DNA of 64,000 bases from Nitrospira sp. (GTDB taxonomy: Bacteria > Nitrospirota > Nitrospiria > Nitrospirales > Nitrospiraceae): contig CP092079.1 of assembly GCA_022226955.1 (NCBI GenBank), positions 62,001 through 126,000 of the forward strand, written 5' to 3'. Both the position numbers and the translations under genes were made by a program. Shown one piece after another: positions 1 through 8,447 of the stretch. A model generated the notes under the pieces. It made no database searches, had not been told where the DNA came from, and saw only the letters and a list, made by a program, of their open reading frames with translations. The first letter of the stretch is position 1, and the number at the start of each line of letters is the position of its first letter.

Positions 1-477
1 GATTTGTGGAACTGGGCGCTCCCCGGCAGCCGTGAGATCAGTGCCGCCATCGCCTCCTATCCGTTCGACTTTCAACAGTGGAGCCGGTTCACCCAACCTG
101 AACTGGAACAGGAAGGCCGCGCGATCCTTCGATACGAACAGGAGCTTGTCGGGAAACTCGCCGCCCAGGCCGTGATGGTGGAATTTCAAGGCGCCGTCGT
201 CCCAGCCGTACAGAGCTCCATCCTCACCAGCCAGATCGGAGAGCGCCTCTCGCCGAATCACCCCTTCTGCCTGATCTGGCACGACCGGGATAATCGCCGC
301 TACTTCAGCATGCGATCCCGCGAAGACGGCACCGATGTGGGAAGCATCGCCGCCTCTTTCGGCGGCGGCGGCCATACCCATGCGGCCGGGTTTTCTGTGC
401 CTCTCAATAGTGATGGGTCGCTCCCCTCAAACCAGGATCTGCCCCGGCCCATCATCGATCGCCGCCGCATGCCCTAG
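1..477 (+). CDS. DHH-family phosphoesterase, C-terminal part (5' truncated by window)
   Basis: The reading frame is already open at base 1, so the gene begins upstream of the window. About 158 C-terminal residues are visible. They contain the glycine-rich GGGGHTHAAGF motif that marks the DHHA1 substrate-binding domain of DHH phosphoesterases (the RecJ / nanoRNase NrnA superfamily). The catalytic DHH domain would lie upstream, so exonuclease, nano-RNase or other phosphohydrolase activity cannot be distinguished. A rhomboid protease gene follows 8 bases after the stop on the same strand. The family call is good; the substrate is unknown. Confidence 0.7.
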   Translation, partial: DLWNWALPGSREISAAIASYPFDFQQWSRFTQPELEQEGRAILRYEQELVGKLAAQAVMVEFQGAVVPAVQSSILTSQIGERLSPNHPFCLIWHDRDNRRYFSMRSREDGTDVGSIAASFGGGGHTHAAGFSVPLNSDGSLPSNQDLPRPIIDRRRMP

Positions 478-485
478 CAGAACCC

Positions 486-1193
486 ATGCTTCCCCTGCGT
501 GACGATAATCCGACTGAACGGCCCCCCATCGTGACGATTGCGATCATCGCGATGTGCGTGCTGGTATTTACCTACCAATTCACGCTTCCCGACAAGCCTG
601 GTGAAACGTTTGCTTTTCAGTACGGCGCCATCCCTGCTGTCATTTTCAGTCATGCAGCCCTTCCAACCGACATCGCTGCCATTCCTGCAACATTGACTCT
701 GCTCACAAGCATGTTTCTCCATGGCGGCTGGATGCATTTGCTCGGCAACATGCTCTACCTCTGGATCTTCGGCAATAATATCGAAGATGCCATGGGCCAT
801 CTCAAGTTCGCGGCCTTCTACATTCTTTGCGGAATCCTGGCCGCGCTGAGCCATGCCCTCACCGATCCGTCCTCTCAGATTCCCATGGTCGGCGCCAGTG
901 GCGCCATTTCTGCCATCCTGGGAGCGTACCTGCTGCTCTATCCCAGAGCCCGTGTCCTGGTGCTGATCCCGCCTCCCTTCTTTGGAACCACCTCTGTGCC
1001 GGCTGTCATCGTCTTGGGGTTCTGGTTTTTAGGGCAGCTCTACAGCGGAGGGCTGTCACTGGGATCGCACGGCGGGGGGATTGCCTTCTTCGCGCACATC
1101 GGAGGATTCGTGGCGGGCATGGCCCTGGTAGGGATCTTTAAACAACGGAATGTGCCCTTCTTTGCCCCAGCGCATTCCGGACGGTACTACTAG
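486..1193 (+). CDS. Rhomboid family intramembrane serine protease
   Basis: This is a 235-residue polytopic membrane protein with about six hydrophobic segments. It carries the rhomboid signatures: HGGWMHLLGNM around residues 79-89, the catalytic serine in GASG (Ser138) and the catalytic histidine in AHIGGF (His204), which form the membrane-embedded Ser-His dyad. Rhomboids cleave transmembrane helices of other membrane proteins within the bilayer; no substrate can be inferred here. The gene starts 8 bases after the DHH gene, so the two are probably co-transcribed. It converges on the kinase gene that ends at 1203. Confidence 0.92.
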   Translation: MLPLRDDNPTERPPIVTIAIIAMCVLVFTYQFTLPDKPGETFAFQYGAIPAVIFSHAALPTDIAAIPATLTLLTSMFLHGGWMHLLGNMLYLWIFGNNIEDAMGHLKFAAFYILCGILAALSHALTDPSSQIPMVGASGAISAILGAYLLLYPRARVLVLIPPPFFGTTSVPAVIVLGFWFLGQLYSGGLSLGSHGGGIAFFAHIGGFVAGMALVGIFKQRNVPFFAPAHSGRYY

Positions 1194-1202
1194 CCCGGCG
1201 CG

Positions 1203-3050
1203 TCAGGCGGCATCCAGCATTTCCCTGACTTTCTCCACCAATCCAGCTTGTCGATAAGGATGCTGAAGGACACAGCGCCGATTGATCCGATGGTGCGCTA
1301 TCGTCTCCTCGTCATAACTCGACACGAACAGCGCTCTCATCGTCGGTTGATGATTGAGGAGCCGGCGGGCTAACTCTCGTCCTCCGATCTCAGGCAGGAC
1401 CAAGGGGCTTACCGTCAAATGCACAATACCTTGGTGCCGCTGAGTGAGCATTACAGCTTCGACGGAAGAAGCGGCCTCCAGCACGCGATACTTGTGCCTG
1501 GCCAGCATCGCCCCGACCAGTTTACGGTGGATCTCATCTTCCTCGATCAATAAAATCGTCTCGTCTCCCTTGGCCAGCATCGACTTGGGAGCCTGCTCTT
1601 CCTGCGCATGGGCCGCCCGTGCGCCCGGCAACCAGATCCGAACGACAGTCCCTTGCCCTGGCCGGCTATCGACCTCAACGGTTCCCCCGTTTTGCTTGAC
1701 GATCCCATACACCGCTGTCAGGCCAAGCCCAACATTGGTTTCTTTCGTCGAAAAAAACGGCTCGAACATCCGCGCTTGCGTGTCCAGATTCATTCCTGTT
1801 CCCGTGTCGCTGACCTGAACCAGCACGCCGTGAGATAGGTCCTTACCGGCCCCGTGGGCCTGAGTGGCGCTATGGAGTCCCGCACCCAAGCTGGTCTGGA
1901 TCGCCAGCCGTCCACCGCTTGGCATGGCATCCCGCGCATTGACCACCAGCTGGAGCAAGACCTTTTCCAACCCCTCGCGATCGACCTCCGCATAGATTGG
2001 AATGTCGTCGTGATGGATCGCCAGATCGACCTGGGCAGGAAGAAGGCCACGGATTGCGCTCTGAAGATCCGTTAAGACCGCCTTGACCGACAACGCCTGA
2101 CGAACCTGCGTATCTTCCCAATTGAGCGCGATTAGTTGAGCCGTTAATGCCGCAGCCTTCTCACCGGTCTTGAAGATCTCGTCGGACGCCGCTCGCAACG
2201 GATCGTTGGGCGGCAACTGGCTCAACAACACACCCGTCTGCTTCCCGATCACGGCAAACAACTCACCGAACTCCTTCGCAATTCCGGCCGCCATCCGTCC
2301 GACAGCCTCCATCTTCTGCGCCTCGCGCAGGCGCCGTTCTAACCCTTGTCGCGCCGCCTGCCCCTGTTGCAGCTTATCCTGGGACTGCGTCAGATCCTTG
2401 TTCAGTCCAGCGATGCGCGCCTCCAATTGTATTTTGCTGGCAGCCAGTTGCTCTTCCGTGCGCTTCAATAAGTCGACATCTTTCAACAACGCCGACTTCT
2501 CTTCCTGGACAACCGTCACCGTTTCCAGTGCCAACCCATAAAACACCGCCATCACCAGAAGCACTGGCACGCCAAGCCAATGGCCGACCACAACGGTTTC
2601 ACTATAGACAATGCCTTCATACAACAATGCAGCATATCCGGCACAAAGGAGAAGACACAGCCCTATCATGTGATTCATGCGCCGCACCGAGGCCGCCACC
2701 AACATCACGATAAAGTACGCCACATAGAGATCTGGGCGCGCGTTTCCCGACAGATAAATCGTCCCGGTCACCAGCACCGTATCGACAGCCACGAGCGCGC
2801 CAGTAACCCAAGCTATCTCGAACCAGCCGCTCGGCAACAACGCGAGCAGGCCCACACATGCCCACATTCCGACGACCATCCCATCGCTATTCAACCGGCT
2901 GATGACCGACTCCGTGCCGAACAGCAGCTCATAGGACAGGATCACACTCACCAAACATTGCAGCAGAAGCAGTCGCGAGCGGGGATGCGTGAGAACGTGA
3001 TGAAATCGGCTGTTAGCCTGGGGTGACGATGCTGACGCCGGTATCTTCAT
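1203..3050 (-). CDS. Hybrid histidine kinase-like protein with degenerate phospho-acceptor sites
   Basis: A roughly 615-residue protein with about six N-terminal membrane segments, a coiled coil, a HisKA-like helix, an HATPase_c domain and a C-terminal receiver. The ATP-binding domain looks intact (VVNARDAM N-box, SDTGTGM G1 box, FEPFFSTK, GLGLTAVYG). The HisKA motif usually read as GGIAHDFNN is AGIAKEFGE, so the phospho-acceptor His is Lys. In the receiver the usual TDVVMP is SPLVLP, replacing the phospho-acceptor Asp, and the conserved KP is HP. The start at 3050 is chosen for its GGGAGGG ribosome site; an ATG at 3131 has none. It is probably a signalling pseudokinase, although ATP binding may persist. 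Confidence 0.85.
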   Translation of the reverse strand: MKIPASASSPQANSRFHHVLTHPRSRLLLLQCLVSVILSYELLFGTESVISRLNSDGMVVGMWACVGLLALLPSGWFEIAWVTGALVAVDTVLVTGTIYLSGNARPDLYVAYFIVMLVAASVRRMNHMIGLCLLLCAGYAALLYEGIVYSETVVVGHWLGVPVLLVMAVFYGLALETVTVVQEEKSALLKDVDLLKRTEEQLAASKIQLEARIAGLNKDLTQSQDKLQQGQAARQGLERRLREAQKMEAVGRMAAGIAKEFGELFAVIGKQTGVLLSQLPPNDPLRAASDEIFKTGEKAAALTAQLIALNWEDTQVRQALSVKAVLTDLQSAIRGLLPAQVDLAIHHDDIPIYAEVDREGLEKVLLQLVVNARDAMPSGGRLAIQTSLGAGLHSATQAHGAGKDLSHGVLVQVSDTGTGMNLDTQARMFEPFFSTKETNVGLGLTAVYGIVKQNGGTVEVDSRPGQGTVVRIWLPGARAAHAQEEQAPKSMLAKGDETILLIEEDEIHRKLVGAMLARHKYRVLEAASSVEAVMLTQRHQGIVHLTVSPLVLPEIGGRELARRLLNHQPTMRALFVSSYDEETIAHHRINRRCVLQHPYRQAGLVEKVREMLDAA

Positions 3051-3313
3051 AGGACCGCCCTCCCGATGGACCCTGCATAAGGACAGCAACTTTTGTACCT
3101 CTGTTTGGAGATTAGAATCGGTCGTTGGCATAGCAATCCATCGGTCGTTCAGTACTCAGCATGAAGAATGAACCCTGCGGTCCATACAAAATCGAACGGC
3201 CGTCTGAGAGGGAGCAAGAACGTCTATTGATTGCACACCCGCTGGTGAGGGCTCAGTGAGCAGTCGGGCAAGTCGCGAACTGGAGCAGGCTGAACTAGCG
3301 TCTCGTTCTTAAC

Positions 3314-4468
3314 TTAACGCGCAAGTATCTTTATGAATTGGCTGGCGCGATCCGTGGCCTCATCGGCCGACCCTGCGAGAAAGGTTACGTGTCCCATTTT
3401 TCGGCCAGGCCTGACCGTGCGCTTTCCGTATAGGTGAAGCTCGGCCCCAGGAATCGTCAGGAGGTCCCTGCATCCAGTGGAACTCGTGACCTTCTCAACG
3501 TCATGGCCGATCAGATTCACCATCGCGGCAGGACTCAACAATCTGACCTCTCCAAGCGGCATCCCGCACAAGGCCCGCACCTGCTGCTCGAACTGCGACA
3601 CGGCGCAGGCGTCCAATGTGTAGTGCCCAGAATTATGCGGGCGCGGCGCGATTTCGTTGATCAATAAACCATCCCCTCGAAGGTGAAAGAGCTCGACACA
3701 AAACACGCCGATCCCGCCAAGCGCCTCCACCGCACGAAGCGCCACGTCCTTTGCCTGTGCGGCAACCTCGGGAGAAATCATCGCCGGAGCCACTGTCATC
3801 CGAAGAATCCCGGCCTCATGCCGGTTTTCAACAACCGGATACAGGCAATGCTCTCCGGTTGCGCTTCGAACGACCAGCACCGACAACTCCCGCACATAAT
3901 CCACCATGGACTCGACAATCCACCGCACACCGGTCGGCGCCATTGTCCGAAGTGCCGCCTCCGCCTCCACGAGATCGGCCGGCCGCCGGATCGTCCACTG
4001 GCCCTTCCCATCGTATCCCGCTGTCGCCGTTTTACAGATCACCGCACCCCCGAAGGCTTGCACAACGCTGGGGAGCTGCGCTGGATCCGTCACCACCGAA
4101 AACGATGGAACCGGAAGCCCCTGCGCCTGTAAAAATTGTTTTTGCTCGATCCGATCTTGGATAACCTGAAGCACGGCGGCGGACGGACGGACAGGGCAGG
4201 TCTGGCTCAATTGTTCACAGAGCGATGCCGGGACGTTTTCCCATTCGAGCGTCACGGCAGACACAAGCTGGCTGAAGTCGCGGTAGGCTGAAGAGTCCGA
4301 AAAGGCCGCGGAGAACGACTGACTGGCAAACCGATGAGCCGGCGCATCTGGATCCGGATCCCAGACAGCGACTCGGTACCCAAGCTGCAGCGCCGTGCGC
4401 GTGAACATGGCGCCGAGCTGCCCACCACCCAATACTCCAAGGACGGCCCCAGGGCCAAGGAGCGGCAT
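3314..4468 (-). CDS. purK: N5-carboxyaminoimidazole ribonucleotide synthase
   Basis: PurK is an ATP-grasp enzyme that carboxylates aminoimidazole ribonucleotide with bicarbonate to N5-CAIR in purine synthesis. The protein (about 384 residues) begins with the nucleotide-type loop GVLGGGQLGAMF. It has ATP-grasp features in order: VICKTATAGYDGKGQW in the middle, ELSVLVVRS, then NEIAPRPHNSGHYT and ACAVSQFEQQVRALCG. The ATG at 4468 lies only two bases beyond the purE stop, so translation is probably coupled. Longer upstream starts would run inside purE and are not supported. The length matches the family. Confidence 0.95.
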   Translation of the reverse strand: MPLLGPGAVLGVLGGGQLGAMFTRTALQLGYRVAVWDPDPDAPAHRFASQSFSAAFSDSSAYRDFSQLVSAVTLEWENVPASLCEQLSQTCPVRPSAAVLQVIQDRIEQKQFLQAQGLPVPSFSVVTDPAQLPSVVQAFGGAVICKTATAGYDGKGQWTIRRPADLVEAEAALRTMAPTGVRWIVESMVDYVRELSVLVVRSATGEHCLYPVVENRHEAGILRMTVAPAMISPEVAAQAKDVALRAVEALGGIGVFCVELFHLRGDGLLINEIAPRPHNSGHYTLDACAVSQFEQQVRALCGMPLGEVRLLSPAAMVNLIGHDVEKVTSSTGCRDLLTIPGAELHLYGKRTVRPGRKMGHVTFLAGSADEATDRASQFIKILAR

Positions 4469-4470
4469 GA

Positions 4471-5040
4471 TCACACTCGCAGGCTCGTCTGATCCGCTTG
4501 GAGACTGCCCACACTGGTGCCCTGCGCCTCCGGAGAATTGAGCACGCTTTCCGTTTGGGCTGCGCGAAACGCCTTCACGCGATCGGCGATCCAAGAATAC
4601 CGGCCTGCTAAAATTTGGGCGGCCAGCAAGGCAGCGTTTTCCGCCCCTCCGATAGCGACGGTCGCCACAGGAATGCCCTTCGGCATTTGCACGATGGACA
4701 GCAACGAATCCAGTCCTCTCAGATTTTCCGTGGGAATGGGAACGCCAATAACTGGCACATGCGTTTTCGCCGCCAACATGCCGGGAAGATGGGCAGCCCC
4801 ACCGGCGCCCGCAATGATGACTTCGATGCCGCGTCCCGGTGCATTCTCGGCATATTCGAACAGCCGGTCCGGCGTTCGGTGCGCCGACACCACCAAGAGC
4901 TCATATGGAATCTCAAACTCCGAGAGCAGCGCGCCGGCTTTCTCCAGAATCGGAAAATCGGATTTACTGCCGCCAAGAATCCCGATGAGCACGTTCTGCG
5001 CCTTGTTCACCCGGCGAGACGCTCCTCCTGTTCCTGCCAT
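4471..5040 (-). CDS. purE: N5-carboxyaminoimidazole ribonucleotide mutase
   Basis: PurE converts N5-CAIR, the PurK product, to CAIR. The 189-residue protein shows the class I PurE landmarks [23 protein letters not shown] (the active-site SAHR) and [12 protein letters not shown], followed by [24 protein letters not shown]-type sequence. A GGAAGGAG ribosome site lies ten bases before the ATG at 5040, which fixes the start; a longer reading from 5064 would place its ATG upstream of that site. It forms a purE-purK operon on the minus strand. The C-terminal 20 or so residues are a non-conserved tail. Confidence 0.95.
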   Translation of the reverse strand: MAGTGGASRRVNKAQNVLIGILGGSKSDFPILEKAGALLSEFEIPYELLVVSAHRTPDRLFEYAENAPGRGIEVIIAGAGGAAHLPGMLAAKTHVPVIGVPIPTENLRGLDSLLSIVQMPKGIPVATVAIGGAENAALLAAQILAGRYSWIADRVKAFRAAQTESVLNSPEAQGTSVGSLQADQTSLRV

Positions 5041-5264
5041 AACAAGCGCACTCCTTCCTTGCATCCCCGGCTATAGCTCAAAAAACAGAGCGTCACCTTA
5101 GCGATTCTGCCGGAACGGGTCAAGGTGACTCGGCTGGCTCTACGCAACATCACGTACCAAGGACGTATCCAGTTCTCCGCTTCAAATTGACCTCCGCCCA
5201 ATATTTCTCATATGATGTGAGACGTACCGCTCCTACATCGCCAGCGCTTCAGGAGATGACTGCC

Positions 5265-6701
5265 GTGGCTCGCCTTGGTTCAGGTCTGAAAAACAAAGTC
5301 CGTTCGCTCGTCACGAGAGACAGCGGCCTGAGCGAGATCGCAATCGACGATCTGGCCACCTCCAGCAAGCTTCAGTCGTGGGAGGCCGTCCAAATTCCGG
5401 AACGGCTGAAGTTTTCTTCCCGGCTGGCGGTGACACTCGTCATTTTATTCCTTCTCATCATTATCTTTGTCCCCTGGACACAGACAATCACCGTCACCGG
5501 CCAGCTCTCCGCTTACTCGCCCTATGAGCGACCGCAAGACATTGAAGCGCAGATCACGGGACGGATCCAAAAATGGCACATCCTCGAAGGCGTCCGCGTA
5601 AAACAAGGAGACCTGATTCTCGAGTTAGAAGATTACGACCCGAACTTCATGGCTCCGGATCTCTTATCGTTCCTCGACCAGCGCAAAAAATCGCTTGAAC
5701 AGACTCGGAAGGCCGCCCTCTCCCGGGTCGAACAACTCGACAAACGCATCACGGAAATGCAAAACCTCGTCAAGGCCGCGGTGCCTGGGGCTCAGGCCAG
5801 AGTGGGCGAAGCCGACAGCAAAGTTCTCGAAGCGATCCAGAAAATCGAGGCGGCCAAGATCGCGGTTACCACGGCAGAATTGAATGTCGAACGCCATAAG
5901 CAGCTGGCTGAGCAAGGCCTGGTGTCGCAACGCGAACTCGAAGTGACGATCCAAGCGGCGCTCGCCAGCAAAGCCGACCTCCAAGGGGCGCGGGCCAATT
6001 TGAAAGCCGCCGAGCAATCCACCAAGGCGCTGGGATTTGGCCGGCAACAGATTAGCGCTGAAGTGCTGCAACGATTGCTGGACGCTGAAGCGGCGCGCGA
6101 TGCCTCCGTCGGCGAAGCCGCCAGAGCCGCGGATCAGCTGGCCGACGTCTCCCTCCGCATGTCGAACGCCACGCAACGCCGCAACGCCAGCAAAGTGTTG
6201 GCGCCGATCGATGGAACGGTCGTCAAGATGGTTCAAGCCGGTGCCGGAGAAACTGTCCGGCAGGGCGACAAGATCGTCCGGCTCTCACCGGACAGCCTCG
6301 ACAAAGCCATTGAAATGACCGCCGACGGCCTCGACGCCCCGCTCCTCAATGTCGGGCGGAAAGTGAAGATTCTGTTCTATGGCATTCCGGCGATTCCACT
6401 TCCTGCCTGGCCTGAGGTTATGGCAGGCACCTACACCGGCGTGATCAAGGTCATCGATCAAGTGGACGATGGCAAGGGCAACTTCCGTTTCTGGGTTGTC
6501 CCCGATCCAGAAGACCGGATGTGGCCGGAGCAAAGCCATGTCCGGCAAGGCACCAAAGTCATGGGCTGGGTCATTCTCAATCGTGTTCCGCTCTGGTATG
6601 AGCTCTGGCGGCGGTTTAACCTCTTCCCGCCCGATTACCAAGAACGTCCGCCAAGCCTCATCGACACGCTGTTGCCGAAATCGGGACGAGGTGCAAAGTA
6701 A
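5265..6701 (+). CDS. HlyD-family periplasmic adaptor (membrane fusion protein)
   Basis: This adaptor would link an inner-membrane transporter to an outer-membrane TolC-type channel. There is one hydrophobic segment (about residues 48-70), then the biotinyl-lipoyl half-motif ITGRIQKWHILEGVRVKQGDLIL. A long heptad-rich helical hairpin follows (ALSRVEQLDKRI through the LAEQGLVSQRELE turn), then the second lipoyl half SKVLAPIDGTVVKMV and a C-terminal beta region. AGGAG at 5251-5255 sits nine bases before the GTG at 5265 and directly abuts the in-frame ATG at 5256, so either start is possible. It is the first gene of an operon with a TolC-like channel and an ABC-type protein. Confidence 0.88.
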   Translation: MARLGSGLKNKVRSLVTRDSGLSEIAIDDLATSSKLQSWEAVQIPERLKFSSRLAVTLVILFLLIIIFVPWTQTITVTGQLSAYSPYERPQDIEAQITGRIQKWHILEGVRVKQGDLILELEDYDPNFMAPDLLSFLDQRKKSLEQTRKAALSRVEQLDKRITEMQNLVKAAVPGAQARVGEADSKVLEAIQKIEAAKIAVTTAELNVERHKQLAEQGLVSQRELEVTIQAALASKADLQGARANLKAAEQSTKALGFGRQQISAEVLQRLLDAEAARDASVGEAARAADQLADVSLRMSNATQRRNASKVLAPIDGTVVKMVQAGAGETVRQGDKIVRLSPDSLDKAIEMTADGLDAPLLNVGRKVKILFYGIPAIPLPAWPEVMAGTYTGVIKVIDQVDDGKGNFRFWVVPDPEDRMWPEQSHVRQGTKVMGWVILNRVPLWYELWRRFNLFPPDYQERPPSLIDTLLPKSGRGAK

Positions 6702-6823
6702 TCGCGTCAACCAGTTTTGCTGGCTTGCCGATTCATCTCTCCAGCGCATCTCCCGTCCACGCCCCTGGTTCACGAGTCGCGGACGGCAACGCCGCGCTCG
6801 TTCAGCAGAACAAAGGAGCAGTC

Positions 6824-8305
6824 ATGATGTTGTTACGGTTCGGCCTCCTGTGTGGGGCACTCGTTCTATCCACCGCGTCGATTCCGCTTACGGCCGCCGC
6901 GGCCGAGGGGGACTCCGCCAAAGGACTTCCCGCCATTCCGTTGAGCATCGATGAAATCCACGCCTGGATCGACCGCTCGCATCCTTTGCTCAAAGGCGCA
7001 GGAACCGAAAAAGTGATGGCTCGCGGCCGTATGCTCAAAGCCCTTGGCGCCTTCGAACCGGTCCTCGTCAACGACACCGAAATCGAACGGTTTGTCTCCA
7101 AGGATAAACTCGGCACCCAGTCCGTGGGTTTCAACGACACCCTCATCGAAGCCCGGAGTCCGATGGGGTTCCGGTACAGCGCCGGTGTCCGCCAAGCCAT
7201 TGGCGATGCCAAGATTCCCGATCTGTCGTTTGGAAACGGCAATCAGCAGGTCCTACTGGGAGGATTCTTCCCGCTCTTGAAAGGCCTGATGGTCAATCCT
7301 GAAAAGGCCGAATTGCAACGGTCTGAATTAGCGGACCCTCGCGCAGATGTGCGCATCGCACAAACCCGGCAGGACTTGTTTCTCGCGGCAGCCACTCAAT
7401 TCTGGGATTGGGTCGCCGCCGTCCGGTATGTCGATGTCCAGCGCAAAGCGCTGAAAGTCGCCGAGGACCGGTATAAGCAGGTGGAAGGACGGGCCAAGGC
7501 TGGGGCTGTCGCGCCATTAGATGTGGTGGAAGCCAATCAGGAAGTGCAGCGCCGCCGCGAAGTCTCTATTGCCGCACAGCGCCTAGTTGAGCAGGAGCAA
7601 TTCAAGCTCTCCATGTTCCTATGGGAAAACAATGTTCCCACAATGCCGTCCCTCGACCGGGTCCCGGACTTTCCGGCGCAAATGCTTTCTCCGACGCCTG
7701 ACGCCGTCAAAGCCCATAAAGTGCAAGCGAAAGCCGAGCGGCCTGAAATTAGAGAGATCGGCCTCGAAGCGAAAATGAACGATATCGACCTGGAGCTCGC
7801 CAAGAACAACCTGCTCCCGAGCCTGGACGCCGAAGCCGCGCCGGCCCGTGCGCCGGAAAAATTCGTCCTCGGCCTCGGCTATCGATTTGGCCTTGAGCTG
7901 AGAATTCCCATCCTCCAGCGCCGCAGCCGCGGCGAAGTGCTTGAAGCGCAGGGGAAAGCAGACCGCTTCGTCATGGTCCGGCAATTCCGTGAGCAACAAG
8001 TGGTGGTCGATGTCGATAACGCCCTCTCGGCCATCGAGCGCGCCAAGGAACGCATGGAAGCCGCCGTTCAATCCCTGCGCCTCGCCAAAACGCTCGAAGA
8101 AGGCGAGCGGTTTCGCTTCGGACTCGGCGCCACCAGCGTCCTCTTCGTCAATCTCCGCGAGCGCAATTCCGTGGACTCTGAAGCGCAGGTGATTCGGGCA
8201 AAAGCCGACTACCAGAAAGCCCAGGCGCTCTATCAATGGGCCATCGGAGCCTGGGCGAAGAGCAACCCAAGCGCGATGCCGGTCAATTACCGGTCTCGCG
8301 ACTAA
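6824..8305 (+). CDS. TolC-family outer membrane efflux protein
   Basis: A protein of about 493 residues with an N-terminal signal peptide (MMLLRFGLLCGALVLSTASI, cleavage near AAAAEG), then two long alpha-helical repeats typical of outer-membrane efflux proteins. Recognisable segments are AATQFWDWVAAVRYVDVQ with RYKQVEGRAKAGAVAPLDV, and the second-repeat counterpart ERFRFGLGATSVLFVNLRER. AAAGGAG precedes the ATG at 6824, which decides the start over an upstream frame from 6725. It probably forms the outer-membrane exit duct for the HlyD-type adaptor encoded just upstream and the ABC-type protein downstream. Confidence 0.85.
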   Translation: MMLLRFGLLCGALVLSTASIPLTAAAAEGDSAKGLPAIPLSIDEIHAWIDRSHPLLKGAGTEKVMARGRMLKALGAFEPVLVNDTEIERFVSKDKLGTQSVGFNDTLIEARSPMGFRYSAGVRQAIGDAKIPDLSFGNGNQQVLLGGFFPLLKGLMVNPEKAELQRSELADPRADVRIAQTRQDLFLAAATQFWDWVAAVRYVDVQRKALKVAEDRYKQVEGRAKAGAVAPLDVVEANQEVQRRREVSIAAQRLVEQEQFKLSMFLWENNVPTMPSLDRVPDFPAQMLSPTPDAVKAHKVQAKAERPEIREIGLEAKMNDIDLELAKNNLLPSLDAEAAPARAPEKFVLGLGYRFGLELRIPILQRRSRGEVLEAQGKADRFVMVRQFREQQVVVDVDNALSAIERAKERMEAAVQSLRLAKTLEEGERFRFGLGATSVLFVNLRERNSVDSEAQVIRAKADYQKAQALYQWAIGAWAKSNPSAMPVNYRSRD

Positions 8306-8373
8306 GTCCGTGGAAACATGGAATTTACAGCGGATATTTGCTAGGGTGGCCCTATCGGCGGCAGTCCAGTACC

Positions 8374-8394
8374 ATCACGAGTGCGTCTCGTGAT
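8374..8394. promoter_or_regulatory. Perfect 8-bp inverted repeat between channel and ABC genes
   Basis: ATCACGAG and CTCGTGAT flank a five-base loop (TGCGT). It lies 69 bases after the channel gene stop and 53 bases before the ABC start. There is no U-run after it, so it is not a typical intrinsic terminator. It could be an operator or an RNA hairpin that sets the relative expression of the two genes. Confidence 0.45.
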
Positions 8395-8447
8395 AAACAT
8401 CCTCTCTGCGCCGCGCCTCGGCGATCTCGTGTAAGGATTTGAACGAC

